53,053 nt of DNA from Rhodopirellula sp. SM50 (GCF_002289565.1 NZ_NTFY01000045.1:1-53053); one strand, 5' to 3'; shown: positions 17,601-24,907, numbered from the stretch's first letter. Translations and numbers: made by a program. The notes: generated by a model from the letters alone, not told the origin.

Positions 17601-19358
17601 TACTCCGACGGGCAGTGGTTTTGCGACACGCTGTTGGAATTGCCCGGCGGCAAGCGACCCGACTACGTCGATTTCACGATGCCGACACGTTGGTCGGCCG
17701 ACCTGGACGTGACCGGTGCACGGGTCTGGGCGAAACGCGAGTCCAGCGATGATGTCGTGACGGTGATCCGCGTCGCGATGCCCGACGACGCCGTTCCTTC
17801 GGGAGATGACGCCGAACAAGTCCGTCGCGTGCAGATCACCGGCAGCTTGAAGAACCGAGATCAGGTTCGAGTCAGTGTGCCAGCGGTGACGGTGCTGGGG
17901 GCCAGGCTACGCAACCACCGAATCGCGGTGCCGGGCCAGTTGACGACCCAGGCCATTCAATGGCGTGCCCAATCGGTGCGTTCGGTCAAGGCTTCGACAG
18001 GGTGGTTGGATTCATTCAAAAACGAGGTGGAATCGCCCGAACACTATTCCTTTTACACCCCGATCGAAACCAACTGGTCGATCGAGTTGGAACCACTGTT
18101 GCAGGCGACGATCAATCCGTTGGCCCTGTGCTGTGACGCCAGGGTGTTTCTCGATGGCGATCACGCGCTGGTCTTGCAGCGATTCGACGTGCTGCCGGAA
18201 ACCCGTAGTGAAGTCTCGGTTGCCTTGCCGGTCGGGGCGACCTGTATCGGAATCTGGTCTGCCGGCCGCGAGGTGGACTTGAGTGATTTGCCTTCCCACC
18301 CCGACGCGGATGACGCAGCGGATGGCACGGACGGCGCATCACCGCCACCGCCAACCAAGCTGCGTGTTCCGCTCGCCTACAGCCGGCTTCCGCAATCGTT
18401 AGAAGTCTTGGTCGAAGTCCCGGTCGCCGGACGGGCCATCACGCACTACTTGAGCGATTTGGTGGGCGTGCCGACGCGAGACATTTGGGTCACGTTCTAT
18501 CAGGCTCCCCTGGCCGATCAAAATCGACAATTGAAACTTGAGCAACAAGTCGGTCTCGGTGATGGCCCCGAGCGTGATCTCGATCGACGAGCTACGATGC
18601 GTGCCTTTGCGTTGGCCGAAAGTGTCGTCACGGCGATCGATCGCTCCCGTGACATGCTGGCCGAACGAAGCGACGAAGAAATCAAGCGTTGGCTGTTGCC
18701 ATGGATTGCCCGCTACCACGGAATCGCCGGCCGGAGCGGCCACGTGTTTCGGATGGTCGAGACGCCCCCGCAACCGGGCGAGAACACCCCGGGCAACGCG
18801 ACGTCCAACAGCACCGCGCCGGGGTCCGAGGATTCCGCAGCGTCCGCTCGGGCGACGTCGGAGTCCGCTCGGGCGGAGGCGTCCCCGACGGCGGCGGACG
18901 GACCGAGTCTTCATCGCGACGCCCAAAAGCGATGGGATGCCTATGACCGCCAGCTGCTGCAATTGGCCGGACGCTTCTTGCAATCCAATCCCAGATTACC
19001 GCAGACGCTGTTCGCACAACATCGATTTTCCGATTTCGATGTGGTCGCCATCCGACGCTTGGATTCGATCGACCAGGGGCCGCCGTTGACGCAGGCGTTT
19101 ACGCAACGCGAGTCGCTTGAAGATCTTTTGGTCAACGGCATCACGCTTTTGACATTCGGTTTGGCGATCATTCTGATGTGGCCGTTCCGCGGTCGGTTCC
19201 AAGGTTGGATTCAAGAGCCGGCGGTCTGGTTGTTCGTCATCGGTGTCCTGGGGCTGTTTCTGATCCCGTTTCCCGTGGCCGTGACGTTGATGATCATCGC
19301 GGTGACGGTTCCGCTGATCAATCGGATGAAGTCCAAATCGGCGCCGACCGGGCTTTAA
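11667..19358 (+). CDS. Giant 2,563-aa envelope protein, apparent fusion of two exported proteins
   Basis: Begins at ATG 11667, overlapping the upstream stop. Residues about 36-60 are a signal-like segment, followed by an acidic/basic pentapeptide tract (80-134). A first beta-rich half runs to about 1140, then a hydrophobic block (about 1155-1225) with several membrane segments. After a polar linker comes a second signal-peptide-like segment (ILMLAIGMLAAVPGVATAQD, about 1271-1290) ending in an Ala-x-Ala site. A second beta-rich half follows, with a PNTQA repeat tract at about 1883-1912 and two C-terminal membrane segments (about 2490-2555). Halves one and two and the preceding gene share one plan: signal, long beta region, membrane anchor. 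This suggests duplication and fusion. No enzymatic motif is seen. The frame is open throughout with even codon use, so it is unlikely to be an artefact. Confidence 0.75.
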   Translation: MNRPASDNKACQVGHAWASSSGTSSVPDGSALCSSGIRSVLLCVLAVIGCGTLWTGTGFGQQEQGEVPTPAVEQAAEGSGDEESGDKERGDKERGDEERGDEERGDEERGDKERGDKERGDKERGDEGSGDEEGMKEEHSGAGVTAVDAGDVAPGPVLAPRERLTLPLPHRDRDGRPLRPIGVFLSQIVDLVPPDFRAVSISELREAIGTGTERFADSDQARLVSGFYDIRLDEDLFISEGSKLVLEHRRRPIIRRKLGQVNLAITDSAGGLRSPLSASTVNLPRLEIDAAGELIAVIPKPLTANPPSASQGTASQDAAIQGAASQGVAQRAGGAAGNRSSADVVSDGWTQSELRFGWTLRSQSLGAAKRFDLRLPRTSQTRLVISTPSDIVLESSQGVLVERPGPPPDADVQTRTGDIRWYVLEAGGLNRLEIFARRRSRDDTNQPLFIRRESKQYEVDLSGVSWIHRMTLQFPRQRKRLRLRSPLGTVTAIRVNSIEAPYQVLRREDGQSLIDVDLPGNVAGVMDSLTANAAGGTLRPELVSEVVTLTIEGTSTWELDDGICELPSVIPVEPNVLWTEASTQTIVAVMDPLEVAQWDLPPTWRQSIQTPTRAGETLLIADGPPPQSAQADSTWSRLRLIEKEERFIEAIWTRLRVQQTPAPEVRSNSRIRCRLLQNHQSPFRMNVNPDWNVDSVTVLGSGRRITVPVGANQWVIWPTPSESAQATFEVEVIARKNLPRNRNRLAMNSTWIVRPEQHVGSHLISIQPPPLRRWDGNSVMLPGRFESSTLDEESIAFFQPTSETLLIRSPTGEIPAVTLEPVDDSFGVALRHVIQTEGSDVAETIVVRAETTQPISELSVLTGNARQEEFDWSLRRTDQSATVSLPSSSVQRMPLDPLGTYVITLEGRDLRQYELVGRRYFPVEDQLTLSLPSVRRTRGQTAEVMIDASWEVTEIPPGVQLVPGSEPTDSLQPFGDQPQHLRYEPLLRPEIRLRRARRDSAATLIWDQHLEVVANSRMEDLFYLRADVSTRKPIHVLFDDELELVSVSRNNTSYVPDRIGVGEIWINPQKQSDQISVVMRRRHSSSGWFRRCPIPRVEVEGNVIRDQASYQTGAGTLLVHRVSASDLLAPHLLAAQSGGSEDSAEGTELILVSRDAAIGLGWLTATVLFCLGWSIARWFSLGIHTLFVLVVTSISGSIIWWPAQHAIVAWVAVPLAAAGLLQVVMADRRRRDKTTSNGSSGTLRSDDTRSQRSARDRSADFSVSATQSILMLAIGMLAAVPGVATAQDSSGEEPRREIDSSGAGETPKNDPIELLVPLAEDYAPVGDKVYLSRADYESIRSVVDPDRPVDAQFQSAEYRVVLTPPRDASGSITAEVQADYQIQLVRESTRVRLPVRADSLRRIEWVGDGETQIIRFTVDERGMVTAAIPSSRQSLLRLTYLPSVLTLGGESGNIDARADGLDRPLSENRNGGDSLGGPDLFNDIANGDVLPGLATTVIRLAIPAIHSATLIVEAPREIQVDSLGDPLGRSLFRPELGRYEADLGPIRELSIRCRPVKRPGQTAAQNLSRAYRISAGIESTIVECEINPEETLREGDTVQLTILGGPPPSLTSVGWAMAESDLVDSPDRPSNANATLGNGIYRFEKQSSMRTPIRLLWRLPSVLNDPTSTADSETMPIPEVFASASQRSSPTLFAIESAASIRVSELAKGSQPATEDEFLAVWRGYPGKIQRAFVIEETFPSFVLLQDKYPTPTVKLNHRLHVAETKMELRLKAELIDLRPSLQRIRVSIPPRFRLVNCFVNDEAVTSITPLTVQTPMGMQTELAIGDNRINGTTKIELFAESLVPIRGRTSLPRFAISSDGQTHETYRITRERSLDVTVVQPPNSQGPNTQAPNTQAPNTQAPNTQAANTQAENAVPDGDAPVDKWTPAALTKDDLLAGRIPVVDSRSGSTPSADDQIVVSRRAAGSIFTCDQITRMRYSDGQWFCDTLLELPGGKRPDYVDFTMPTRWSADLDVTGARVWAKRESSDDVVTVIRVAMPDDAVPSGDDAEQVRRVQITGSLKNRDQVRVSVPAVTVLGARLRNHRIAVPGQLTTQAIQWRAQSVRSVKASTGWLDSFKNEVESPEHYSFYTPIETNWSIELEPLLQATINPLALCCDARVFLDGDHALVLQRFDVLPETRSEVSVALPVGATCIGIWSAGREVDLSDLPSHPDADDAADGTDGASPPPPTKLRVPLAYSRLPQSLEVLVEVPVAGRAITHYLSDLVGVPTRDIWVTFYQAPLADQNRQLKLEQQVGLGDGPERDLDRRATMRAFALAESVVTAIDRSRDMLAERSDEEIKRWLLPWIARYHGIAGRSGHVFRMVETPPQPGENTPGNATSNSTAPGSEDSAASARATSESARAEASPTAADGPSLHRDAQKRWDAYDRQLLQLAGRFLQSNPRLPQTLFAQHRFSDFDVVAIRRLDSIDQGPPLTQAFTQRESLEDLLVNGITLLTFGLAIILMWPFRGRFQGWIQEPAVWLFVIGVLGLFLIPFPVAVTLMIIAVTVPLINRMKSKSAPTGL
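11904..12068 (+). repeat. 15-base tandem repeat encoding GD(E/K)ER pentapeptides
   Basis: Eleven in-frame units of 15 bases encode residues 80-134 of the giant protein as GDEES, GDKER, GDEER and similar. Units differ mainly at the third residue (GAT-GAG versus GAC-AAG). The tract gives a highly charged, probably extended or helical spacer just after the signal segment. Length variation between strains would be expected by slippage. Confidence 0.95.
17313..17402 (+). repeat. 15-base tandem repeat encoding PNTQA pentapeptides
   Basis: Six in-frame 15-base units encode PNSQG, four PNTQA and ANTQA within the second half of the giant protein. The unit is CCGAACACGCAAGCC. It forms a Pro/Asn/Gln linker between beta-rich regions, followed by a polar stretch. 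Four units are identical in sequence, which suggests recent expansion. Confidence 0.95.
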
Positions 19359-19480
19359 CGAAGAACTCCAGCTGTTTTACCGGGCGAACCATCGAAAAGC
19401 ATACCCGCGGCCGCGGAAAAGGGGGCAGGTACCCAAACATGCGGAGCAGCCGTTGGTGTCCAGCCTGTAGGCGATTCCCG

Positions 19481-19499
19481 GTCGCTGCTAAGCAGCGAC
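19481..19499. repeat. Short perfect hairpin of the second repeat family
   Basis: GTCGCTGC and GCAGCGAC pair perfectly around a TAA loop. It is followed by CGGCTAAAGCC (19506-19516). The same order, a CGCTGC-nnn-GCAGCG hairpin then CGGCTAAAGCC, recurs at 20661-20697, so this is a second dispersed repeat family. Confidence 0.75.
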
Positions 19500-19521
19500 A
19501 GTGGGCGGCTAAAGCCCAATG

Positions 19522-19648
19522 CCGCTAAGTTAACATCAATGAGGGGGCCCGGACGCTGGCGCGAACCGGCTGATATCAAACGAATATCAGCCGTTTGGCG
19601 CGAGCCTACGGGCCCTCATCTGAAGAATCGACGCTCTTAGCTTAGCGG
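19522..19648. repeat. Palindromic MITE-like repeat, copy B
   Basis: A 127-base element bounded by CCGCTAAGTTAA and TTAGCTTAGCGG (terminal inverted repeats). The core 19546-19615 is an imperfect hairpin: GGCCCGGACGCTGGCGCG, AACCGGCTGATAT, then ATATCAGCCGTTTGGCGCG and GAGCCTACGGGCC. It contains no reading frame. Copy A at 4548-4672 is the same element reversed. Confidence 0.85.
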
Positions 19649-19857
19649 TATTGGGCTAAAGCCTGCACACCAACGCTTAGACGGCCCCCTTTGCCGCTCG
19701 ACAAACGCCACCCGAAGACTCAATCAGGACAGCGTACTCGATCAACCTTTTTCCCTGGCTTGAGGCCTCTGACGCGTTTTTCTGTAACACCGCCCCGTTT
19801 GCTCCGCTTGGCTGGGTGTTGGCACGTCAAACCAGTCATTTCACGGGGATTTGTTCG

Positions 19858-20619
19858 ATGAAGGTTGCTTTTGCAAACGTCGCTTTTTGCTCGGTCGTGT
19901 TGCTCTCGATCTTGGCGGCAGCGGATCCGGCGGCGGCTCAGTCGAGCTCCAGCGGGTGTGATTCGGGGCACTGCCACAGCGGACACGTCTCGCACCACCA
20001 CCGAGTCCACTACGTTCGACCGGTCCATTACGGATACCGACATCACGGCTACGGCTACGACCCCGCATTCGGCCGTGCCGAATTGCTCAGGGCGGCGGCG
20101 ACGGCAAACGTCTTGAACGCCAGCGCTCGGACGCAGCACCTGCATGCCGATCGCTTGGAAATGCAAAACAGTGTCGAATTCCTGGCGACCCGCTTGGAAC
20201 GAAAACAGATCAACAGTCAAAGTCGTTTCGGTCACCTGCATGCTCGCGGTGAACAAGTTCGTCAGCAGAAACAGGCCGAGGCGCGGTTGGTGTCCAGCGT
20301 CCCGCGCCGTCGTCCCGTCGACCCGATGACCGGGCAAGTCGCGTGGCCGATTTTGCTGCGATCGAGCTACTATGAAAAGGCTCGTGGCCCCATCGATCTG
20401 GTGTTTGATCAACGCTGCCGCGTCGGACGCATCAATCCCGATTATTTTCTGCCGATGCGAGATTGGATTGAGCGGATCGAACGCGAACTGAAAGCAAACG
20501 TCGCCTACTACGAAAAGAGCGACTACTTGGAAGCCAAAGCGTTCCTGCGAAGTCTGATCGATGAAGCACGGGCTGACATCACGCCCCTTCCATCGCAGAG
20601 CCAATTGGCCGCTCGATAG
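19858..20619 (+). CDS. Secreted His-rich protein of unknown function
   Basis: A 253-aa protein starting at ATG 19858; the in-frame 14-residue extension to 19816 would precede the signal peptide. Residues 1-28 form a clear signal peptide (KVAFANVAF, hydrophobic core, cleavage near AAA-Q). A His/Tyr-rich segment follows at about 34-68 (GHCHSGHVSHHHRVHYV and repeated HYGYRHHGYGY), which could bind metals. The C-terminal part (about 75-253) is mostly helical and charged, with LEMQNSVEFLATRLERKQ and a conserved-looking WPILLRSSYYEKARGPID. Two cysteines (GCDSGHC) lie at the start of the mature protein. I do not recognise the family. It is flanked on both sides by palindromic repeats with no operon partner. 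Confidence 0.7.
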   Translation: MKVAFANVAFCSVVLLSILAAADPAAAQSSSSGCDSGHCHSGHVSHHHRVHYVRPVHYGYRHHGYGYDPAFGRAELLRAAATANVLNASARTQHLHADRLEMQNSVEFLATRLERKQINSQSRFGHLHARGEQVRQQKQAEARLVSSVPRRRPVDPMTGQVAWPILLRSSYYEKARGPIDLVFDQRCRVGRINPDYFLPMRDWIERIERELKANVAYYEKSDYLEAKAFLRSLIDEARADITPLPSQSQLAAR

Positions 20620-20660
20620 GGCTGGCGAGATGATGACAATCGCTCCGAGACGACGAGCAC

Positions 20661-20734
20661 CATTCGCTGCGGAGCAGCGAATGGAGCGGCTAAAGCCTGC
20701 ACACCAGCGCGTGTTGGTGTCCAGCCTTTAGGCC
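20661..20734. repeat. Second-family double hairpin
   Basis: CATTCGCTGC and GCAGCGAATG (20661-20683) form a perfect 10-bp stem with a GGA loop. Next, GGCTAAAGCCTGCACACCA (20688-20706) faces TGGTGTCCAGCCTTTAGGCC (20715-20734) as an imperfect inverted repeat. Parts of this unit also flank copy B. Confidence 0.8.
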
Positions 20735-20738
20735 AATA

Positions 20739-20863
20739 CCGCTAAGTTAAGCTCGACGGGGAGGCCCGGACGCTGGCGCGAACCGGCTGATCTCGAACGA
20801 CGATCAGCCGTTTGGCGTGAGCCTACGGGCCCAATCCCGAGGACACGACGCTTCACTTTGCGG
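20739..20863. repeat. Palindromic MITE-like repeat, copy C
   Basis: The left end CCGCTAAGTTAA is intact; the right end TTCACTTTGCGG is a decayed match to TTAGCTTAGCGG. The core is 20763-20832. It is followed at once by copy D, with a period of 118 bases. Confidence 0.8.
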
Positions 20864-20881
20864 GATTGGTCAAAACGAGGT

Positions 20882-20950
20882 GCCCGGGCGCTGGCGCGAA
20901 CCGGCTGATCTCGAACGACGATCAGCCGTTTGGCGTGAGCCTACGGGCCC
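20882..20950. repeat. Palindromic repeat, copy D (core only)
   Basis: The core is almost identical to copy C, and the flank AATCCCGAGGACACGA is also shared, so C and D look like a local tandem duplication. The left terminal inverted repeat is missing in this copy. Confidence 0.8.
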
Positions 20951-21261
20951 AATCCCGAGGACACGATGCGGTTCCGTCTGATGCCGCGGTTGCCCAAAAA
21001 CCCAAGTGTCCAACCGACTTACGTGAATTCCGTCGGTCGCCAATCAATTTGCACGCTTTGGGCCAGGGCTGTCTGGGGGGCGTCGACGCGGGACCGGATA
21101 ACCGTTCATAATCTCAAAAACGTACCCTGGACGATTGTTTCTGCCCCAGAACCAAACCGTGGCGGGGTCGTTGTCCCGACTCGAAATTAGCATCGAGCCT
21201 GTCTTCGCCCATCGGTCACTCCCCAGTTCACGTCCCCAGTTCAAATCGTTGCACGAATTCT

Positions 21262-22890
21262 ATGAACTCCTTCTTCATGTGGCGGGCTTCGCTTAGACGT
21301 CACTGGTTTGCCGCTGCGTTTTCGTTCGTCGCTGTCATTGCCATCGCGGTGGCTGTGGTGTTGTACGCCCCGCGGCACTACCGTTCCGTTTCCAAGTTGC
21401 TGCTGCGCGTCGGTTACGAAAGCGCAACGTTGGACCCCACCATGTCGGTCGTCGGGAACCCCGACGCCCCCGTCAAGACTCGCGAAGACGAGGTCGAAAC
21501 GACGTTGGATGTGATGCACAGTCGGACGATCATGACGGATGTGGTCGAGCGTCTTGGCCCCGACTTGATCCTTGACCAGAAAGTTCCCAGCGCCGACGGT
21601 GCGTCTGAAGATCCATCGAAAAATCGGCTCGCAACCTGGATCGGCTCGTTCAAGACCTGGGTCAGCAACATTGATCCGATCAGTTCCCAAGAGCGAGCAA
21701 TCCGGGCGTTGGAGCAGTCGATAGATATTTCGGCGTCAGAGAAATCGAGTCTGGTCAAGGTTGAGTTCGAGTCAAAGAACCCTCAGGTTGCTCAGACGAT
21801 CGTCTCCACTTGGGTCGATGCCTATTTGGCTCACCACGCGCAAGTCAATCGCACGCGCGGCACCTACGCTTTCTTTCTGGAACAGGACACGGAGCTGAAG
21901 CAGCAACTTGATGAGGTTCAGAGCCAAATCCGAGACGCCAAGAACGCGGCCGGATTTGCCACTCTCGATGGTCGCCAAACACTCTTGGAAACGCAGCTCG
22001 AAAAAGTTTCCAGCGAACTCTTCAAAGTCGAAGCGGATTTGGTCGAGTTCGGGACGCGTGCGGAAACCTATGCCGACCTATTGGCAAACTCGGTCGATCG
22101 CACCGTGACGGAACAAACCAGCGGACTTGAACGGAAGTCGCACAACGACATGAGGGCGACCCTGTTCCAGTTGGAAGTGCTTGAAAACGAGTACGCGGCG
22201 AAATTCAAAACGGGGCATCCCAAGCTGACTTCGATTCGCGAACAACTCGAGAAAGCTCGCGAGATCGTTGACGCTCAAGAGTCGGAACTGACAGAGTCAC
22301 GGGAGGTCATCAACCCGACGCACCAACAACTGTTCGCCAGCCAGATCGTTGACCTGGCTTCGGAAAAGTCGCTACTGGAACGCAAGAAGAAACTGCAAGA
22401 ACAACGGGACTACCTGCTCAGCGAAATCAACTCGTTGAACGAACATGAGCAACAGCTTTCCAAACTGCAACGCGACGCCTCGGTTCTGGAGGAACGTTAC
22501 AAGCTGCATTCGGTGATGCTTGAACAGGCGCGGTTGAACGAGGAATTGGAATCACACCGGATCACCAGTATCAATGTGTCCCAGCCGGCGACCCTGGAGG
22601 AACGGCCTGTCTCGCCGAACAAGCCGCTGTGTGCGATGGCCGGCCTGATCGCCGCGTTCGGCTTGGCGATGGGGGTTCCCGTCTTGCTGGATTTTCGGTC
22701 GTACCTGCCGATCGAACCGGCGCCCCATTCGCTCGATCCTGAATCCGCAACGCTGTGGGAGGAATCATCGTCTGACTTTGCCGAGACGCCGGATCGCGTC
22801 AGTCCGTCGGTACCGATCCGGATCGACAAAGCGGAAGTCGTCAGGCGTGAGACCGAGGCTGAAGCTTCCGTGGCCACGCGTCCACGTTGA
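21262..22890 (+). CDS. Wzz/GumC-type polysaccharide chain-length protein
   Basis: A 542-aa inner-membrane polysaccharide co-polymerase, of the kind that controls chain length in Wzx/Wzy-type export. An N-terminal membrane segment lies at about 15-36, followed by a Wzz-like domain, long coiled-coil regions (about 195-260 and 300-435, rich in E, L, K, Q), and a C-terminal membrane segment (about 458-480) preceded by the Pro-rich motif PATLEERPVSPNKP typical of the family. No Walker A kinase domain follows; the last 60 residues are acidic and disordered-looking, so this is the kinase-less form. The next gene, an O-antigen-ligase-like protein, starts 21 bases downstream, which supports a shared operon and the assignment. 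Confidence 0.88.
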   Translation: MNSFFMWRASLRRHWFAAAFSFVAVIAIAVAVVLYAPRHYRSVSKLLLRVGYESATLDPTMSVVGNPDAPVKTREDEVETTLDVMHSRTIMTDVVERLGPDLILDQKVPSADGASEDPSKNRLATWIGSFKTWVSNIDPISSQERAIRALEQSIDISASEKSSLVKVEFESKNPQVAQTIVSTWVDAYLAHHAQVNRTRGTYAFFLEQDTELKQQLDEVQSQIRDAKNAAGFATLDGRQTLLETQLEKVSSELFKVEADLVEFGTRAETYADLLANSVDRTVTEQTSGLERKSHNDMRATLFQLEVLENEYAAKFKTGHPKLTSIREQLEKAREIVDAQESELTESREVINPTHQQLFASQIVDLASEKSLLERKKKLQEQRDYLLSEINSLNEHEQQLSKLQRDASVLEERYKLHSVMLEQARLNEELESHRITSINVSQPATLEERPVSPNKPLCAMAGLIAAFGLAMGVPVLLDFRSYLPIEPAPHSLDPESATLWEESSSDFAETPDRVSPSVPIRIDKAEVVRRETEAEASVATRPR

Positions 22891-22911
22891 TCATCGTCCC
22901 CTTGAAGAGTC

Positions 22912-24231
22912 ATGTTTCGATCAGACGCTTACTTGCACCGCATCACGACGTTCGGGATTTGGGCATTACCGATCCTGACGTTCACGATCCCGAGTCGTCT
23001 GGAACCGTCGACGTACGCATCGCTTGATGCGCTCGCGATCGTCAAGCTGCTGATCTTACTGGTCGTCTTCTTCGGCGGCTCGGCTGCCATCCTCGCCCGA
23101 ATTCGCGACGCGAAGACGCAGTCCGTCTTGCGTCCCCTGTTCCCGTTCTACCTGTATTTCGCCTGGGCGATGTTGAGTGTGCTGTGGACGCCGCGCCCGG
23201 CCATTTCGGTCGGGCAAGCCGGCGGGCTGGCGAGTCTGCTCGTGCTGGCGTCGCTGATCGCGTTGGTGGTAACTCGGCAAGACCGCACCGAATCACTGAT
23301 GCGCATGCTCGGACAAATGCTGCTGGCGTTCAGTATCTTTGTGATCGCCATCCAGTTTTTCGTTCCAGATCTTTCTGGATTAAATCGACGCCTGATGATG
23401 GGCGGCAACTCGGGAATCGTTCACCCGACGGCGGCAGGTGCCAACGCTTCAATCGGTTTGTTGATCTGCATGCTTTGCCTGTTTGTCGGAAAATACCGTT
23501 GGGCGCTGCGGGCGGCGCTGATCGGCGGTGTGGTTCATGGGACCGTCTTGTTTTATGCCAGTAGCCGGATGGCGTTGTTGATGGCGGTGTTGACCGTCGG
23601 TCTGGTGCTGTTTCTCTACGCCGGCAACCTGGTTCGTGCGGCAACGATCAGCCTATTCGCGGTGCTGCTGCTGGTGATCGTGCTGGTCGATCCGTCGTTC
23701 GGCTCGGTCCTGGATTCCAAAAGTTCGACCGTTCAGTACATCACGCGTGGTCAATCCGCCCGGCAATTGACCAAGGTGTCGGGCCGTGAAGAAATGTGGA
23801 CGAAGGTTTGGCGGGAGTACACCAAATCCAAGTGGATCGGGCACGGCTACTTCATCACCAGCGAAGCGGGGAAACTTGAAGTCTGGTCGCAGAAATCCAA
23901 TCACACGGCGCACAACATCTACCTTCAGATCCTGGTGTCGACCGGTGTCATCGGTCTGCTGTTATTCCTCGCGGCAATCGGCAACCTGGTCGTCCAATTC
24001 AGCCGCTTGATCCATGGCGATCGTTCGATGCAAAACTTGGCCACCACTCTCGCGGTGGTCGCCATTTGGTACTTCGGCTGGTCGCTCTTGTGTGTTTCCT
24101 TCATGGGTCCGGTGCGATCCGAATCCGTGGTCTTCTTTGCCTTGATCGGGATCGCAATGGGCCGGTTGCCGAGCCTTGCCGGGGAAACAAGAAACACAAG
24201 CCGACAGGCTAGAACGCCCCTTTTGACCTGA
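22912..24231 (+). CDS. O-antigen ligase/polymerase family membrane protein
   Basis: A 439-aa multi-pass inner-membrane protein with about ten to twelve hydrophobic segments. It has the family layout: clusters of membrane segments, a larger polar loop near 245-305 and further C-terminal segments. The loop carries GREEMWTKVWREYTKSKWIGHGYF and a nearby HNIYLQILVSTGVIG, the R/H-containing pattern of the Wzy_C/WaaL family, whose members polymerise or ligate undecaprenyl-linked glycans in the periplasm. It follows the Wzz-type protein by 21 bases. Whether it polymerises repeats (Wzy) or attaches chains (WaaL) cannot be decided here. Its last 23 bases overlap the 3' end of the opposite-strand gene at 24209. 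Confidence 0.88.
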   Translation: MFRSDAYLHRITTFGIWALPILTFTIPSRLEPSTYASLDALAIVKLLILLVVFFGGSAAILARIRDAKTQSVLRPLFPFYLYFAWAMLSVLWTPRPAISVGQAGGLASLLVLASLIALVVTRQDRTESLMRMLGQMLLAFSIFVIAIQFFVPDLSGLNRRLMMGGNSGIVHPTAAGANASIGLLICMLCLFVGKYRWALRAALIGGVVHGTVLFYASSRMALLMAVLTVGLVLFLYAGNLVRAATISLFAVLLLVIVLVDPSFGSVLDSKSSTVQYITRGQSARQLTKVSGREEMWTKVWREYTKSKWIGHGYFITSEAGKLEVWSQKSNHTAHNIYLQILVSTGVIGLLLFLAAIGNLVVQFSRLIHGDRSMQNLATTLAVVAIWYFGWSLLCVSFMGPVRSESVVFFALIGIAMGRLPSLAGETRNTSRQARTPLLT

Positions 24232-24907
24232 GCGTTCTCTCGGCCACGCTGGCGGTGTCCAGGACCTCCGCCTTGGTGCCCTGGGCGTACTTCAGCAAAA
24301 ACGGACGGACGAAACGAGTGTCACCGATCACCAATTCTTCTTCCTGGTGCACTTGGATCTCTTCGCCCGCCCGATGGTCATATACCATCAGGTAGTCCAG
24401 TAGGTTCAGAACACGGATCCCCTGCCCATCGCGGTCATAGATACACAGGTAAGCGTATCCGTTTTCGCGAAGATGTGCGGTCTTGATGTCTCTGCCCAAC
24501 GTGTAGGGAACGATTTGAAGGATCCCGCGTTTGACCGCCCGGACGAACTGCTGTCCGGGAATGCCATCCCGCATCAGGTTGATCGCGCCGGTGGTCGTGA
24601 ACAAGGCACGCGGATAATTCAATTCCTGGTGTTCGGTCACGGCACCATAGAGCACCTCGTACATTTCCAGATCGGAAAACTCGGGAGCGACTTGCAGTTT
24701 GTCGATATAGAACAACAACCGGTACACTGCCCCCGATTGGTCTCGGATCGCGTTGACCCAGCCCTCTTTTCCGTCCTTGGTTTCCCCGTCGACGTACAGA
24801 GGCGACAGCAGGGGATCGGGGCGAATCATCCGACGGACCGCATCGCGACGACTCTCCGCCTTGACGTAACTGCGTGCAGGTGATTGGTAGGCGGGTTTTT
24901 CTGTCAT
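24209..24907 (-). CDS. Conserved-looking protein of unknown function
   Basis: A 232-aa soluble protein starting at ATG 24907 (MTEKPAYQSPAR). It has no signal peptide or membrane segment. Readable blocks are GAVYRLLFYIDKLQVAP, GYAYLCIYDRDGQGIRVLN and YDHRAGEEIQVHQEEELVIG. The sequence looks like a mixed alpha/beta domain with many Asp/Tyr residues. I recognise no family. It is transcribed against the polysaccharide genes and overlaps the end of the ligase gene tail-to-tail by 23 bases, so antisense effects at the 3' ends are possible. Confidence 0.65.
   Translation of the reverse strand: MTEKPAYQSPARSYVKAESRRDAVRRMIRPDPLLSPLYVDGETKDGKEGWVNAIRDQSGAVYRLLFYIDKLQVAPEFSDLEMYEVLYGAVTEHQELNYPRALFTTTGAINLMRDGIPGQQFVRAVKRGILQIVPYTLGRDIKTAHLRENGYAYLCIYDRDGQGIRVLNLLDYLMVYDHRAGEEIQVHQEEELVIGDTRFVRPFLLKYAQGTKAEVLDTASVAERTLRSKGAF

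Larger units (their letters stand above)
19359..19857. other. 499-base intergenic stretch filled with palindromic repeats
   Basis: Between the giant gene and the His-rich protein. It holds a GC-rich tract (19404-19436), a hairpin-repeat unit (19455-19520) and the MITE-like copy B. GGTGTCCAGCCTGTAGGC (19455-19472) and GGCTAAAGCCTGCACACC (19654-19671) form an imperfect outer inverted repeat around copy B. I see no gene in it. Confidence 0.7.
20620..21261. other. 642-base repeat-rich intergenic stretch
   Basis: It contains the second-family hairpins (20661-20734), MITE-like copies C and D, then about 310 bases without visible repeats before the Wzz-type gene. Near the right end CCCCAGTTCA occurs twice, three bases apart (about 21222-21244). 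Short frames at 20866-21190 run through the repeats and are not convincing genes. The promoter of the polysaccharide genes must lie in the last part. Confidence 0.65.

Noticed and set aside
20866..21190. Short plus-strand frames in the repeat-rich region
   Set aside because: They run through MITE-like copies C and D and change frame with them; no family signal.
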